This document shows, one piece after another, positions 37,308-47,259 of a DNA stretch of 64,000 bases (positions within the stretch are counted from its first letter, which is position 1; every line of letters starts with the position of its first letter). Below the pieces are notes generated by a model. That model made no database searches, had not been told where the DNA came from, and saw nothing but the letters and a program-made list of their open reading frames with translations. Made by a program: the position numbers and the translations under genes. The DNA is from Georgenia sp. SYP-B2076 (GTDB taxonomy: Bacteria > Actinomycetota > Actinomycetes > Actinomycetales > Actinomycetaceae): NCBI RefSeq assembly GCF_003991205.1, contig NZ_RXOZ01000006.1, forward strand, positions 24,969 through 88,968. Reading direction: 5' to 3'.

Positions 37308-39685
37308 GGCGCAGACGGGTGTGGGCACGCCCGGTCGCGACGCTGGCCGCCGCCGTCACGGCGCTGCTCGGCCCCGCGCTGACCGCGGCCCCCGCGGCAG
37401 CGGCCCCAGCCGCCGGTACCTCGACCTTGGCAGCGGCCCCGGCCGCCGGCGCCTCGGCCGTGACCGCGAGTGCGACGCCGACGATCGGCACGCAGGGCGC
37501 CGCCACGCCCGACGGCGGCGCCGGGGCGCGCACCGCGCCCTCGCCCGAACCCACCGGATCGGCCGCCGACGCCCCGGACAGGGCGACCCGGAACGCCGCC
37601 GCGGAGGGCCTGGACGTCGAGATCACCGACATCGGGCCCGCCGTCCTGCGCCCGGGCCAGCGCCTCACCGTGCGCGGGACCGTGGCCAACACCACCGGCA
37701 AGGACGTCGCCTCCCCGGAGGCCCTGCTGCGCGTGCAGCGCTCGACGCCGATCTCCCGCTCCACGCTGCAGCGCTGGCTGGAGCCCGACTCTGTCTTCGC
37801 CACCGTCGTGGTCGCGCGCCACGAGCTGCCGGCGGCGCTGCCCGCCGGGTCGAGCGCGACGTTCATGTTCGACGTCGCCCCCGAGGAGCTCTCGCTCGGC
37901 GAGGGCGCGTCCGCATGGGGGCCGCGCGGCATCGAGGTGGCGGTGGACGACGCCTCGGGCACCGCCGACGAGGACGGCCGGGACCGCTCCTTCATGCTCT
38001 GGTACCCCGACATCGCGATCGAGCCCACGCCGGTGGGCGTGCTCGCCCCGGTGGTCCCGACCGCGGCCGAGCGCACCCGTGCCCTCACGGACGGCACGGA
38101 CGTCGCCACGGCCGCGGCGCAGCGGCTGGTCCCCCTCCTCGGGGCCCTGGACCAGCCCGGCGTGACGGTCGCGGTCGACGGGATGCTGCTGACCCCCGGC
38201 GCCGGCGCGATGCCCGACGCCGACGGCGGCCCGGGCGTCGCCCCCGCCACGTCCGCCCCGACTGCGGCCGCGAGCCCCACCGCGCCGGACTCGCCGCCGC
38301 CGCCCGAGCCCCCGGCCGCCGCGAGGTCCGGCCCGGCGGCTTCGCCGGCCGCGGCAGACCTGCTCGGGGCCATCACCGCGCTGACCCAGGACGGCCGGGA
38401 GGTCGTCGCGCTGCCGTGGGCCGACGCGGACGTCACCGCCCTCGCCCACGCCGGCCGCGAGGACCTCCTCGTCGCGGCGCAGGAACGTTCCGCCGCCGCC
38501 GCGACCGCCGCCGGCCTGGAGGTGCGCTCCGACATCGCGTGGCCCGCGGGATCGCTGCCCGACCAGGAGACCGCCGACCTCGCCGCGGCCACCGGCGCGG
38601 CCGCCGTCGTCCTGCCGTCCACCTCGCTGACCCCGGAGCAGGCCCTGACGTACACCCCGGCCGGCCGGGCGGACCTGCCGGTCGACGAGGGCGGCGAGGC
38701 CCTGCCGGCCGTGCTGGTCGACGAGCGCGCCTCGGCCGTCCTGGCCGGTCAGCTCCTGCCGCGGCTGAACGCCGCCGACGGCGACATCACGGACCTGGAC
38801 GCCCTCGCCGTGCGCCAGCTGCTCCTCGCCGACACCGCCGTCATCGCCCGCGAGCGACCCAACGACCCCCGCCCCCTCATGATCTCCCTGCCCCGGAGCT
38901 TCCACGGCTCCCCGGAGAGCGTCTCGGGCGCCCTCGCGGCGCTGGCGACGGCGCCCTGGGTCACCCCCTCGGCCGTCTCGGACCTGGCCGGCGCGGACGC
39001 CCCCACGCTCGCGCGCAGCCCGCTGCCGGAGAAGGAGGTGGGCCGGGGCGAGGTGGGCGCCGGCCTGCTCAACCGGATGGCGGGCACGCTCGCGCGGGCG
39101 GAGTCGTTCGGCGCCATCACCGCCGACTCCGACGCCCTCCTGGCGCCCTACGCCGCCGTGCTGGCCTCGGCCCTGTCGGTGTCCTGGCGCGCGGACCCGG
39201 ACGGGCGTGAGGCGCTCGTCGACGACGTCCGGTCCGCCGTCGGCGACCTGGACTCCAAGGTGGCCGCGCTGCCCTCCTCCACGGTCAACCTCATCAACTC
39301 CTCGGCGAGGATCCCCATCAACGTGCGCAACGACCTCGACGTCGACGTCGACGTGCAGGTCATGCTCACGCCGACCGACCAGCGCCTCCAGGCGCCCGAG
39401 CCCGTCCCGCTGACCGTCCCGGCGGACTCCCAGGCGACGGCGCACGTGCCGGTCCGGGCCGTGGGCAGCGGCGACCTCCCCGTCGAGGTCCAGCTGCTCA
39501 CGCCGCAGGGCCGCGACGTCGGCACGCCGACCGAGCTCCAGGTGCGGGTCCGCGCCGACTGGGAGAACGTGGGCACGGCGGTGGTCGCCGGGGTCCTGGT
39601 GGTCATGCTCGTCGCCGGCATCGTGCGCACCGCCCGCCGCGGCCCGCGCATGGAGCAGGGCACGATGCCCGACCCGGAGGAATGA
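37304..39685 (+). CDS. DUF6049-family secreted/membrane protein
   Basis: A 793-aa protein conserved next to murJ in actinobacteria (DUF6049). It has a signal peptide (about 1-33, RRRRVW then an Ala-rich core), a large extracellular part and one C-terminal membrane helix (about 757-777) followed by a short basic tail. Within the outer part are an early beta-rich region (GLDVEITDIGPAVLRPGQRL), a Pro/Ser/Ala linker near 305-345, a central alpha/beta region (EVVALPWADADVTALAHAGR) and a late beta domain. The function is unknown; its fixed place between NUDIX and MurJ suggests a link to cell-wall export. Overlaps both neighbours by four bases. Confidence 0.8.
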   Translation: MRRRRVWARPVATLAAAVTALLGPALTAAPAAAAPAAGTSTLAAAPAAGASAVTASATPTIGTQGAATPDGGAGARTAPSPEPTGSAADAPDRATRNAAAEGLDVEITDIGPAVLRPGQRLTVRGTVANTTGKDVASPEALLRVQRSTPISRSTLQRWLEPDSVFATVVVARHELPAALPAGSSATFMFDVAPEELSLGEGASAWGPRGIEVAVDDASGTADEDGRDRSFMLWYPDIAIEPTPVGVLAPVVPTAAERTRALTDGTDVATAAAQRLVPLLGALDQPGVTVAVDGMLLTPGAGAMPDADGGPGVAPATSAPTAAASPTAPDSPPPPEPPAAARSGPAASPAAADLLGAITALTQDGREVVALPWADADVTALAHAGREDLLVAAQERSAAAATAAGLEVRSDIAWPAGSLPDQETADLAAATGAAAVVLPSTSLTPEQALTYTPAGRADLPVDEGGEALPAVLVDERASAVLAGQLLPRLNAADGDITDLDALAVRQLLLADTAVIARERPNDPRPLMISLPRSFHGSPESVSGALAALATAPWVTPSAVSDLAGADAPTLARSPLPEKEVGRGEVGAGLLNRMAGTLARAESFGAITADSDALLAPYAAVLASALSVSWRADPDGREALVDDVRSAVGDLDSKVAALPSSTVNLINSSARIPINVRNDLDVDVDVQVMLTPTDQRLQAPEPVPLTVPADSQATAHVPVRAVGSGDLPVEVQLLTPQGRDVGTPTELQVRVRADWENVGTAVVAGVLVVMLVAGIVRTARRGPRMEQGTMPDPEE

Positions 39686-42600
39686 GCATGAGCGAGCCAC
39701 GGCCCCGCGGGGTCGCCGGGTCCTCGGCGGTGATGTTCGCCGGCACCCTCGTCTCCCGCCTGCTCGGCGTGGTGCGCAGCCCGCTGCTGCTCGGCGCCGC
39801 CATCGGCATCAACACCGGCGCCGCCAACGCGTTCGCCGTCGCCAACAAGCTGCCCAACATCATCTACATGCTCATCGCCGGGGGCGTGCTCAACGCGGTC
39901 CTGGTGCCGCAGATCGTGCGGGCGATCCGCCAGCACGACGACGGCGGCCAGGCCTACGTCAACCGGCTGCTGACCCTCGCCATCCTCGGCCTGGGCGCCC
40001 TGACGGCCCTGCTGACCGTCGGCGCGGGCGTCCTGGTGAGCCTGTTCGCCGGCACCCTGCCCCCGCAGTGGTACGACCTCGCCGTGACCTTCGGGTACTG
40101 GTGCATCCCGCAGGTCTTCTTCTACGGGATGTACACGGTCCTCGGGCAGATCCTCAACGCCCGCGGGAACTTCGGGCCGTACATGTGGGCGCCGGCCCTG
40201 AACAACGTCGTCGCGATCGCCGGCCTCGGGCTCTACCTCGCCCTCTTCGGCGGCGTCAGCGTGATCGACCCGACGGACTCGGGCCTGTGGTCCGCCAACC
40301 GCGTCGCCGTCCTGGCGGGCGCCGCCACGCTCGGCGTGACCGCGCAGGCGCTCGTGCTCATCCTGCCGCTGCGCCGGGCGGGCTTCCGCTACCGCCCGGA
40401 CCTGCGGCTGCGCGGCTCGGGGCTCGGCCGCGCGGGCAAGGTCGCCACCTGGGTCTTCGCGGCGGTCGCGGCGGGCCAGATCAGCACCGTCATGATCTCC
40501 CGAGCCGCCGCACGCGCCTCCGCCCTGGGCGGCGACGCCCTGGGCGTGGCCGGCAACGCCGCGTACGACACCGCCTACCTCATCTACTCCCTCCCGACCT
40601 CCCTCGTGGTCGTCTCCATCGTCACGGCGCTGTTCACCCGCATGGCGGGCAACGCCGCCGGTAAGGACGTGGTCGCCGTCCGGGCGGACCTCTCCGTGGG
40701 CCTGCGGACCGTGGGCGTCTTCTCCGTCTTCGCGGCCGGCGCCCTGATGGTCCTGGCCCTCCCGGTCGTCCGGGTGATCACGGGCACGGTGACGTACGCG
40801 GAGGCGCAGTCCATCGCCCGCGTGGTGGTGGCGATGCTCGTCGGGCTCGTGGGTGTCGGGGCCTTCACCGTCGTGCAGCGCGTGTACTACGCCTTCGAGG
40901 ACGCGCGCCAGCTGTTCTGGCTCCAGGTCCCCATGATCGCGATCGTCACGGTCGGGGCGGCCCTGTCCCAGCTGCTGCCGCCGGAGTGGACCGTGGTGGG
41001 CATCGGCGCCTCGATGTCGGTCTCGAACATCCTCGGCGCGGCCCTGACCTATCTCGGGCTGCGCCGCCACCTGCCCAGCCTCGACGGCGGCCGGGTGCTG
41101 CGCACCCACGTCCGGGTCGGGCTCGCCGCCGGCCCGGCCGCCCTGGTGGGCTGGGGCCTGCTGCACCTGCTGGGCACGAGCGGCGCGGAGCTGAGCGTCC
41201 TCGGGGCGCTGTGGCGGATCGCGGTCGTCGGGCTGGTGATGGCCGCGCTGTACGTCGTGCTTCTGCGCCGTCTGCACGTGGATGAGCTGGGCACCATCGC
41301 CCGGCCGGCCGGGCGCATGGTCGCCGCCGTGGGACGCCGGGCCTCCGGCCCGCTCGGCCGCCTCCTCGTCCGCCTGGGCACGGCGGCCGGCGGGGCCCCC
41401 ACCGCCGGGCGCGCCGGAGGCGACCACGGCGGACCCGACGACGACGGCCCGGGGCCGGGCACCGGCCCCGGCGGGCCCGACGACGGGCCGAGCGGCCGTG
41501 GGCCGCTGGGCGGCGGCCCCGGCACCGGCGGCCCCGGACCGGATGACGGGCCCGACGACGGTCGCGGCCCGGGCGACAACGCATCGACCGACGTTCCCGC
41601 GCCGGAGCACGCCGCGCGCGCCGAGGCTACTGGTGGCGCCGGGGGCGCCACGCCGCCGCCACCAGGCTCAATGGTCGACGCTTCACGCGCCCCGCTGCGT
41701 ACACTCGCCGAGGAGGGTCGCTCGGAGGCCCCGGGGCCGGGCAGGGGGATCGGGGTGCTGGACGTCGGCAAGGGGAACGCCGCCGGAGGGCTCCCGAGGG
41801 TCCTCGGCGGACGCTACGAGCTGCTGCGGTCGCTGTGGGCGACCGGCACCGGCGCGGCTCGCTGGAGCGCCCGGGACGGCATCCTCGAGCGCGAGGTCCA
41901 GGTGCTGGTGCTCCCGCCCGCCGGCCCGCACAACGCCGAGGTCCTCGACGCCGCGCGGCGTGCCTCGTTGGTGGAGGACCACCGCCTGCTCCGGGTCCTC
42001 GATGTCGAGGAGGATGGAGCCAGGTCCTTCATCGTCACCGACCCGGTCCAGGGCCCCGACCTCACGGCCCTCGCCGCGGACGGGGACGTGCCGATCGAGC
42101 AGGCCCGCGCCATCATCGGCGAGGTGGCCAGCGCGCTGGAGTCGGCCCGCCGCCACGGCGTGCGCCACCTGGCGCTGCGGCCCCCGAACGTGCACCTCAC
42201 CCCCGACGGCCAGGTGCTGGTCACCGGGCTCGGGGTCGACGCGGCCCTGCGCGGGAACCTGGACCCCGACGAGTCGCCGCTGGAGGCCACCCGCCGCGAC
42301 GCCGTCGACCTCGTGCGGCTCCTCTACCTGGCCATGACCGGGCTGTGGCCCTCACCCGCCGAGGACGGTGGCGCCCCCGCGCCCAGCGAGCTACGGGCCG
42401 ACGTGCCGGCGGACCTGGACGACCTGTGCGTGCGCACCCTCGTGGAGGATGCCGGCCCGCGCAGCACGGGCGAGCTGATCCGGGAGCTGGCGCCCTGGGT
42501 CGACGTGGAGGCGCCCCGGCCCCCGCAGCCCGCCCCGGCCGCCACTGCCACGGCTGCCACTGCCGCCCCCGCCCCCGCCACGGGCGTCTCGGCCGCTCCG

Positions 42601-44058
42601 GCCACGGCCGCTCCGGCCACGGCCGCTGAGGCCGCCCTCGCCGCCGACGTCACCCCCACCGCCGTGCCCTCCGGGGCCACCCACGCCGCGGGCGCCTTCG
42701 TGGCGGGGTCCGCCATCGCGCCGTCCCCGGCCGGCGACGCGCCCGCGCCACCGGCCGACGCGACCGCACCGGCGGACGCCCAGGCACCGGCCGACGCCCC
42801 CGCCCCACCGGCCGACGCGCCGGCGCCGAGCGGCTCCGCCGCGGCACCGCTCGTGCTCACGCCCGAGGAGCCCGGCCTCTCCGACCTCCTCGCACCGCCG
42901 CCGCCCACCGCGCACGAGGACGCCCCGCCGCCCCCGCCGCCGGAGGCCGGGCAGGACGAAGCAGGCCCGCAGGGTGATGCCGGCGCCCCCGTCGCGCACA
43001 CCTCAGACGCGGGCGGCGGCATCGTCACCGCGCCGCCCCCGCCGTCCGCGGCCCCCGCCCCCCGGGGCTGGGCGCCCCGCCGTCGCCGCACGCAGGCCGA
43101 GCCCCCCGAGTTCACCGAGATCCTTCACGCCGCCGCGGACGCCCCGGACACGACGCCCGCGCGGCACACCCCCACGACCGGCGCCATCGCCGGACTGGGC
43201 GTCCTCGCCGCCGACGCGGCCCGCAACGCGGCGTCGACGGTCGCCTCCGGCAGCCGGCGCGCCGCCGAGAGCACCAAGACCGCGGCCGGCTCGGCCCGGG
43301 AAGGCCTGGGCTCCGCGCTGACGGCCGGGAAGCAACGGCTCGAGCAGGTCGAGGCACGCCGCCAGGCCCGCACGCAGGAGCACGACGACCTCCTGCCCCA
43401 CCAGCCCTACGAGGACGAGGTCGACGGCCCCGAGGTGCCGTTCAAGGAGCGCCGGATCGACCCCACGCGGATCGTGCTCGTCGGCCTCGCGGTCCTCGTG
43501 CTCGTGCTCCTCCTGATCTCCCTGCGCATCCTGTTCGCCCCGCCTGAGCCGGTGTCGTTGCCCACCCCTGCACCGAGCGTGGCGGCGAGCCCGGAGGCGT
43601 CTCCGGAACCGACCACCCCCACCCCGGCCCCGGTCGCCCCGGTTGTCGCGTCCCTCACGGCCCTCGATCCCCAGGGCGACGACGGCGAGAACCCCGAGCT
43701 GACCCCCCGCGCGCTCGACGGCGACCCGGCGACGATCTGGCGCTCCCGCTCCTACGCGAACCCGCAGTACGGGATGAAGGACGGCATCGGACTGGCCGTC
43801 AGGCTGGCGGCGCCCGCGCTGGTCAGCCGGGTGGAGCTGGACGTCCAGGGCGCCGGCGGCACCGTCCAGGTGCGCGCCACGTCCCCGGACACGCCGACCG
43901 AGGGCGCCGTGCTGGCCGAGGGCCCGATGGGGCCGGGCGCCGTGCTGACCTTCGAGCCGGTGGAGACGGACAGCCTCGTGCTGTGGTTCCCGGCCCTCCC
44001 GGAGGCGGACTCGGACGGGAAGAACCGCATCGAGCTCGCCGAGCTGCGGGTCGGCTGA
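39682..44058 (+). CDS. murJ: MurJ lipid II flippase fused to a pseudokinase and C-terminal outer domain
   Basis: A single 1458-aa frame. Residues 1-560 are MurJ/MviN with about 14 helices ([40 protein letters not shown]), which flips lipid II. A Gly/Asp/Pro-rich linker follows (570-660). Residues about 700-925 are kinase-like but lack catalytic residues: the HRD region reads HLALRPPNV, the DFG position TGLG and no VAIK Lys is seen. A long Ala/Pro linker follows, one membrane helix (1263-1284) and an outer domain (1322-1458) like discoidin/carbohydrate-binding folds. Mycobacterial MviN has this plan, where the phosphorylated pseudokinase part recruits FhaA. Starts inside the DUF6049 stop (ATGA); ATG 39688 is an alternative. 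Confidence 0.9.
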   Translation: MSMSEPRPRGVAGSSAVMFAGTLVSRLLGVVRSPLLLGAAIGINTGAANAFAVANKLPNIIYMLIAGGVLNAVLVPQIVRAIRQHDDGGQAYVNRLLTLAILGLGALTALLTVGAGVLVSLFAGTLPPQWYDLAVTFGYWCIPQVFFYGMYTVLGQILNARGNFGPYMWAPALNNVVAIAGLGLYLALFGGVSVIDPTDSGLWSANRVAVLAGAATLGVTAQALVLILPLRRAGFRYRPDLRLRGSGLGRAGKVATWVFAAVAAGQISTVMISRAAARASALGGDALGVAGNAAYDTAYLIYSLPTSLVVVSIVTALFTRMAGNAAGKDVVAVRADLSVGLRTVGVFSVFAAGALMVLALPVVRVITGTVTYAEAQSIARVVVAMLVGLVGVGAFTVVQRVYYAFEDARQLFWLQVPMIAIVTVGAALSQLLPPEWTVVGIGASMSVSNILGAALTYLGLRRHLPSLDGGRVLRTHVRVGLAAGPAALVGWGLLHLLGTSGAELSVLGALWRIAVVGLVMAALYVVLLRRLHVDELGTIARPAGRMVAAVGRRASGPLGRLLVRLGTAAGGAPTAGRAGGDHGGPDDDGPGPGTGPGGPDDGPSGRGPLGGGPGTGGPGPDDGPDDGRGPGDNASTDVPAPEHAARAEATGGAGGATPPPPGSMVDASRAPLRTLAEEGRSEAPGPGRGIGVLDVGKGNAAGGLPRVLGGRYELLRSLWATGTGAARWSARDGILEREVQVLVLPPAGPHNAEVLDAARRASLVEDHRLLRVLDVEEDGARSFIVTDPVQGPDLTALAADGDVPIEQARAIIGEVASALESARRHGVRHLALRPPNVHLTPDGQVLVTGLGVDAALRGNLDPDESPLEATRRDAVDLVRLLYLAMTGLWPSPAEDGGAPAPSELRADVPADLDDLCVRTLVEDAGPRSTGELIRELAPWVDVEAPRPPQPAPAATATAATAAPAPATGVSAAPATAAPATAAEAALAADVTPTAVPSGATHAAGAFVAGSAIAPSPAGDAPAPPADATAPADAQAPADAPAPPADAPAPSGSAAAPLVLTPEEPGLSDLLAPPPPTAHEDAPPPPPPEAGQDEAGPQGDAGAPVAHTSDAGGGIVTAPPPPSAAPAPRGWAPRRRRTQAEPPEFTEILHAAADAPDTTPARHTPTTGAIAGLGVLAADAARNAASTVASGSRRAAESTKTAAGSAREGLGSALTAGKQRLEQVEARRQARTQEHDDLLPHQPYEDEVDGPEVPFKERRIDPTRIVLVGLAVLVLVLLLISLRILFAPPEPVSLPTPAPSVAASPEASPEPTTPTPAPVAPVVASLTALDPQGDDGENPELTPRALDGDPATIWRSRSYANPQYGMKDGIGLAVRLAAPALVSRVELDVQGAGGTVQVRATSPDTPTEGAVLAEGPMGPGAVLTFEPVETDSLVLWFPALPEADSDGKNRIELAELRVG

Positions 44059-44095
44059 CGGCCGGCGCCGCGCCGTCCTCGCGCCTGGGCGCCGG

Positions 44096-44122
44096 GGAAC
44101 ATTGCGCCCGTACCATCTGTTG
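44096..44122 (+). promoter_or_regulatory. SigR-like promoter of trxB
   Basis: GGAAC (44096-44100), exactly 18 bases, then GTTG (44119-44122). This matches the GGAAT-N18-GTT pattern of the thiol-stress sigma factor SigR/SigH, whose classic targets are trxB and trxA. Transcription would start about 70 bases before the trxB ATG. Confidence 0.65.
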
Positions 44123-44200
44123 TCAGCACCAGAAGGGCCCAGGTGCCGCGCGCCCGCACCTGCCGCCTCCGAGCGCAACCACCGACCGAGCGAGGAACGC

Positions 44201-45211
44201 ATGACGCAGGAGACCAGCACGCCCACCACGATCCACGACGTGATCATCGTCGGGTCCGGCCCGGCCGGGTACACCGCCGCGGTCTACGCCGCGCGTGCGA
44301 ACCTGCGCCCGATCGTCTTCGCCGGCTCGGTCACCGCCGGCGGGGCGCTGATGAACACCACCGAGGTCGAGAACTTCCCCGGCTTCCCCGAGGGCGTCCT
44401 CGGCCCGCAGCTGATGGAGAACATGCAGAAGCAGGCCGAGCGCTTCGGCGCCGACGTCCGCTACGAGGACGTCGTCGCCGTGGACCTGGGCGGCGAGATC
44501 AAGACCGTGACCACCGACGACGACGAGACCTACTCGGCGCGCGCCGTCATCCTGGCCAACGGCTCGGCCTACAAGGAGATCGGCGTGCCCGAGGAGAAGC
44601 GCCTGTCCGGCCGGGGCGTGTCCTGGTGCGCGACCTGCGACGGCTTCTTCTTCCGCAACCAGCACATCATCGTCGTCGGCGGCGGGGACTCCGCGATGGA
44701 GGAGGCCACCTTCCTCACCCGCTTCGCCGACAAGGTCACCGTGGTCCACCGACGCGGCGAGCTGCGCGCCTCGAAGATCATGGCCGCCCGCGCCCTGGCG
44801 AACGAGAAGATCGAGTTCGCGTGGAACTCCGAGGTCGCCGCGATCAACGGCGAGACCAAGGTCACCTCGGTGACCCTGCGCGACACCGTCACCGGCGAGA
44901 CCCGCGAGCTCGACGCGACGGGGGTGTTCGTCGCCATCGGCCACCGCCCCCGCACCGAGATCCTCGCCGGCCAGGTCGAGCTGGACGAGGCCGGGTACGT
45001 CGTCGTCGGCCACCCCACCACCGCCACCAACGTCCCAGGCGTGTTCGCCTGCGGGGACGCCGTGGACCACATCTACCGCCAGGCCATCACCGCCGCCGGC
45101 ACCGGCTGCGCGGCGGCGCTGGACGCCGAGCGCTACCTCGCCGAGCTCGACGAGGCCGGCGAGCCCGCGCCGGACGCCTCCCAGACGCCCGAGGGCGCCG
45201 TCCTCGTCTGA
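44201..45211 (+). CDS. trxB: Thioredoxin reductase
   Basis: A 336-aa flavoprotein that reduces thioredoxin with NADPH. FAD binding: [20 protein letters not shown]; redox-active pair WCATC (C143, C146); NADPH site [14 protein letters not shown]-terminal FAD motif [16 protein letters not shown]. Length and motifs are complete. The ATG at 44201 follows GAGGAACGC. A SigR-like promoter stands upstream and trxA follows after 77 bases, so thiol oxidation probably induces both. Its first 425 bases are nearly identical to the truncated copy at 11479-11900. Confidence 0.96.
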   Translation: MTQETSTPTTIHDVIIVGSGPAGYTAAVYAARANLRPIVFAGSVTAGGALMNTTEVENFPGFPEGVLGPQLMENMQKQAERFGADVRYEDVVAVDLGGEIKTVTTDDDETYSARAVILANGSAYKEIGVPEEKRLSGRGVSWCATCDGFFFRNQHIIVVGGGDSAMEEATFLTRFADKVTVVHRRGELRASKIMAARALANEKIEFAWNSEVAAINGETKVTSVTLRDTVTGETRELDATGVFVAIGHRPRTEILAGQVELDEAGYVVVGHPTTATNVPGVFACGDAVDHIYRQAITAAGTGCAAALDAERYLAELDEAGEPAPDASQTPEGAVLV

Positions 45212-45288
45212 GCCACCCCACGGACACGCCGGGCATCCGCACGCCCGGCGGCCCCGCCCTTCCCGTCCGCTTCCCCGAAGGAGAGAGC

Positions 45289-45615
45289 ATGAGCACTGTC
45301 AACCCCGTCACAGACGCGACCTTCGACGCCGAGGTCCTGCAGTCCGACGTCCCCGTCCTGGTGGACTTCTGGGCCGAGTGGTGCGCGCCCTGCCGGCAGA
45401 TGGCCCCGATCATCGACGAGATCGCCGCCGCGCACGGCGACGCGATGAAGTTCGTCAAGATCGACACCGACGCCAACCCGGACACGGCCCGCAAGTACGG
45501 CATCGTCTCCATCCCGACGTTCAACGTGTACAAGGGCGGCGAGCTCGTGAAGTCCGTCGTCGGTGGGCGCCCGAAGAAGGCGTTCGTCGAGCAGCTGAGC
45601 GAGTTCCTCTCCTGA
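45289..45615 (+). CDS. trxA: Thioredoxin
   Basis: A 108-aa thioredoxin with the active site WCAPC (C32, C35) in VLVDFWAEWCAPCRQMAPII, and the cis-Pro loop IVSIPTFNVYKGG. It takes electrons from TrxB and reduces protein disulfides, possibly including oxidised ArsC. GAAGGAGA precedes the ATG. It is followed by two strong hairpins. Confidence 0.96.
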   Translation: MSTVNPVTDATFDAEVLQSDVPVLVDFWAEWCAPCRQMAPIIDEIAAAHGDAMKFVKIDTDANPDTARKYGIVSIPTFNVYKGGELVKSVVGGRPKKAFVEQLSEFLS

Positions 45616-45618
45616 CCC

Positions 45619-45686
45619 GGGGCGCGCCGGCCTGACCGGCGCCCCGCGGGACCCCCACGCCCCATCCGCCTCGCGGCGGGTGGGGC
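45619..45686. terminator. Paired hairpins after trxA
   Basis: First hairpin: GGGGCGCGCCGG with CCGGCGCCCC, one bulged base, at about 45619-45645. Second: GCCCCATCCGCC-tcgc-GGCGGGTGGGGC at 45659-45686 with one G-U pair. Both lie between trxA and the aminotransferase gene and would end the trxB-trxA transcript. Confidence 0.65.
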
Positions 45687-45883
45687 GTCGTGGCGCCAGG
45701 CAGGGCGGCGTCGTCGCGCCCAGCCGGGGCTGCGTCGTCGTGCCCGGGCGGGGGCGCCCACTGCCGCGGGCACGACGCGGGCGACCGCTGGGCGAGGCGG
45801 TTGTGCCCGCCCCCCGTCCGCAGTGGCAGACTGCATCGAGTCGGTCACGGTAGGCGTGGCCGTCGACTCCGAGGAGAACGACG

Positions 45884-47245
45884 ATGAGCACACTGGGTGC
45901 GCAGACAGGTCCGGGCGAGCACAGCAGGCATGGCGCCGCCGCTGCTGCTGCCGCCCAGGCCGGCACCCGGCTCGACCAGTGGTTCTCCAGCTACGCCGAC
46001 CGCGCCCACGGCATGCGCGCCTCCGAGGTGCGCTCCCTCTTCGCCGTCGCGAACCGGCCCGAGGTCGTCTCCCTCGCCGGCGGCATGCCCAACATCGACG
46101 GGCTCCCGCTCGAGCACATCGCCGAGATGACCGCGAAGCTGCTGCGCGAGCGTGGCACCCGGGCCCTGCAGTACGGCGGCGGGCAGGGCGAGGAGGAGCT
46201 GCGCGAGCAGATCGTCGAGGTGATGCGCTACGACCACGTCGCCGCCCACCCCGACGACATCGTGGTCACCACAGGCTCGCAGCAGGCGCTGGACCTGGTG
46301 ACGGAGATCTTCATCAACCCCGGTGACGTCATCGTCGCCGAGGCGCCGAGCTACGTCGGGGCCCTGGGGGTCTTCCGCGCCTACCAGGCCGACGTGGTCC
46401 ACGTGACGATGGACGACGACGGCCTGGTGCCCGCCGACCTCGACCGCACCCTCACCGAGCTGGAGCGCGCCGGCCGCACGGTGAAGTTCCTCTACACGGT
46501 CCCCAACTTCCACAACCCCGCGGGGGTGAGCCTGTCGCTGGAGCGCCGCCCCCAGATCGTGGAGATCTGCCGGCGCCACCACGTCCTCATCCTCGAGGAC
46601 AACCCGTACGGGCTGCTCGGCTTCGACGGCGACCCCATGCCGGCGCTGAAGAGCTACGACCCGGACGGCGTCGTCTACCTCGGGTCGTTCTCCAAGACGT
46701 TCGCGCCCGGCTACCGCGTCGGCTGGGCCGCCGCCCCCCACGCGGTGCGCGAGAAGCTCGTGCTGGCCAGCGAGTCCGCGATCCTCTCGCCGACGATGAT
46801 GGGCCAGCTGTCCATCTCCAGCTACCTGAGCACCTTCGACTGGTACGGGCAGGTCAAGGAGTACCGCCAGATGTACCGGGAACGCCGCGACGCCATGCTC
46901 TCGGCGCTGGCGGAGTTCCTGCCCGGGGCGCGGTGGACGGTCCCCGACGGCGGGTTCTACACCTGGGTGACGCTCCCCGAGGGCCTCGACGCCCAGGCGA
47001 TGCTGCCCCGCGCGGTCACGAACCTCGTCGCCTACGTCTCCGGCACGGCGTTCTACGCGGACGGCCAGGGCCGCGGCCACATGCGCCTGTCCTTCTGCTA
47101 CCCCACCCCAGCGCGGATCCGTGAGGGCGTGCGCCGCCTGTCCACCGTCGTGCGGGCCGAGGCCGAGCTGGTGGACATGTTCGGCACCACGCCGCACGCC
47201 CGGCGCGGCGACAGCGTCGAGATCCCGTCTCCCGACCAGGTCTGA
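45884..47245 (+). CDS. PLP-dependent aminotransferase, class I
   Basis: A 453-aa fold-type I aminotransferase. ALQYGGGQGEEELREQIVEV and VTTGSQQALDLVTEIFINPG belong to the cofactor domain, NFHNPAGVSLSLERR carries the conserved NP, and GSFSKTFAPGYRVGW holds the PLP lysine (about 271). It is close to 2-aminoadipate/aromatic aminotransferases and to the catalytic half of MocR proteins, but has no DNA-binding domain. The amino acid used is unknown. GAGGAGAACGACG precedes the ATG. The Ddl-like gene follows after 14 bases, so both are probably one operon. Confidence 0.88.
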   Translation: MSTLGAQTGPGEHSRHGAAAAAAAQAGTRLDQWFSSYADRAHGMRASEVRSLFAVANRPEVVSLAGGMPNIDGLPLEHIAEMTAKLLRERGTRALQYGGGQGEEELREQIVEVMRYDHVAAHPDDIVVTTGSQQALDLVTEIFINPGDVIVAEAPSYVGALGVFRAYQADVVHVTMDDDGLVPADLDRTLTELERAGRTVKFLYTVPNFHNPAGVSLSLERRPQIVEICRRHHVLILEDNPYGLLGFDGDPMPALKSYDPDGVVYLGSFSKTFAPGYRVGWAAAPHAVREKLVLASESAILSPTMMGQLSISSYLSTFDWYGQVKEYRQMYRERRDAMLSALAEFLPGARWTVPDGGFYTWVTLPEGLDAQAMLPRAVTNLVAYVSGTAFYADGQGRGHMRLSFCYPTPARIREGVRRLSTVVRAEAELVDMFGTTPHARRGDSVEIPSPDQV

Positions 47246-47259
47246 GCGGAAGGAAGTTG

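Noticed and set aside
37091..39700. Very long open frames antisense to the DUF6049 gene
   Set aside because: Their composition is Arg/Gly/Ala/Val-rich shadow sequence without motifs, while the plus-strand frame has a signal peptide, membrane anchor and operon overlaps.
44062..44095. Hairpin after the MurJ fusion gene as a terminator
   Set aside because: CCGGCGCC and GGCGCCGG pair over only 8 bp with an 18-base loop and overlap the trxB promoter region, so the evidence is too weak to list as a feature.
44123..45070. Long open frame antisense to trxB
   Set aside because: It mirrors trxB codon structure, as happens in GC-rich genes, has no family similarity and no ribosome site; the same antisense frame appears over the truncated copy.
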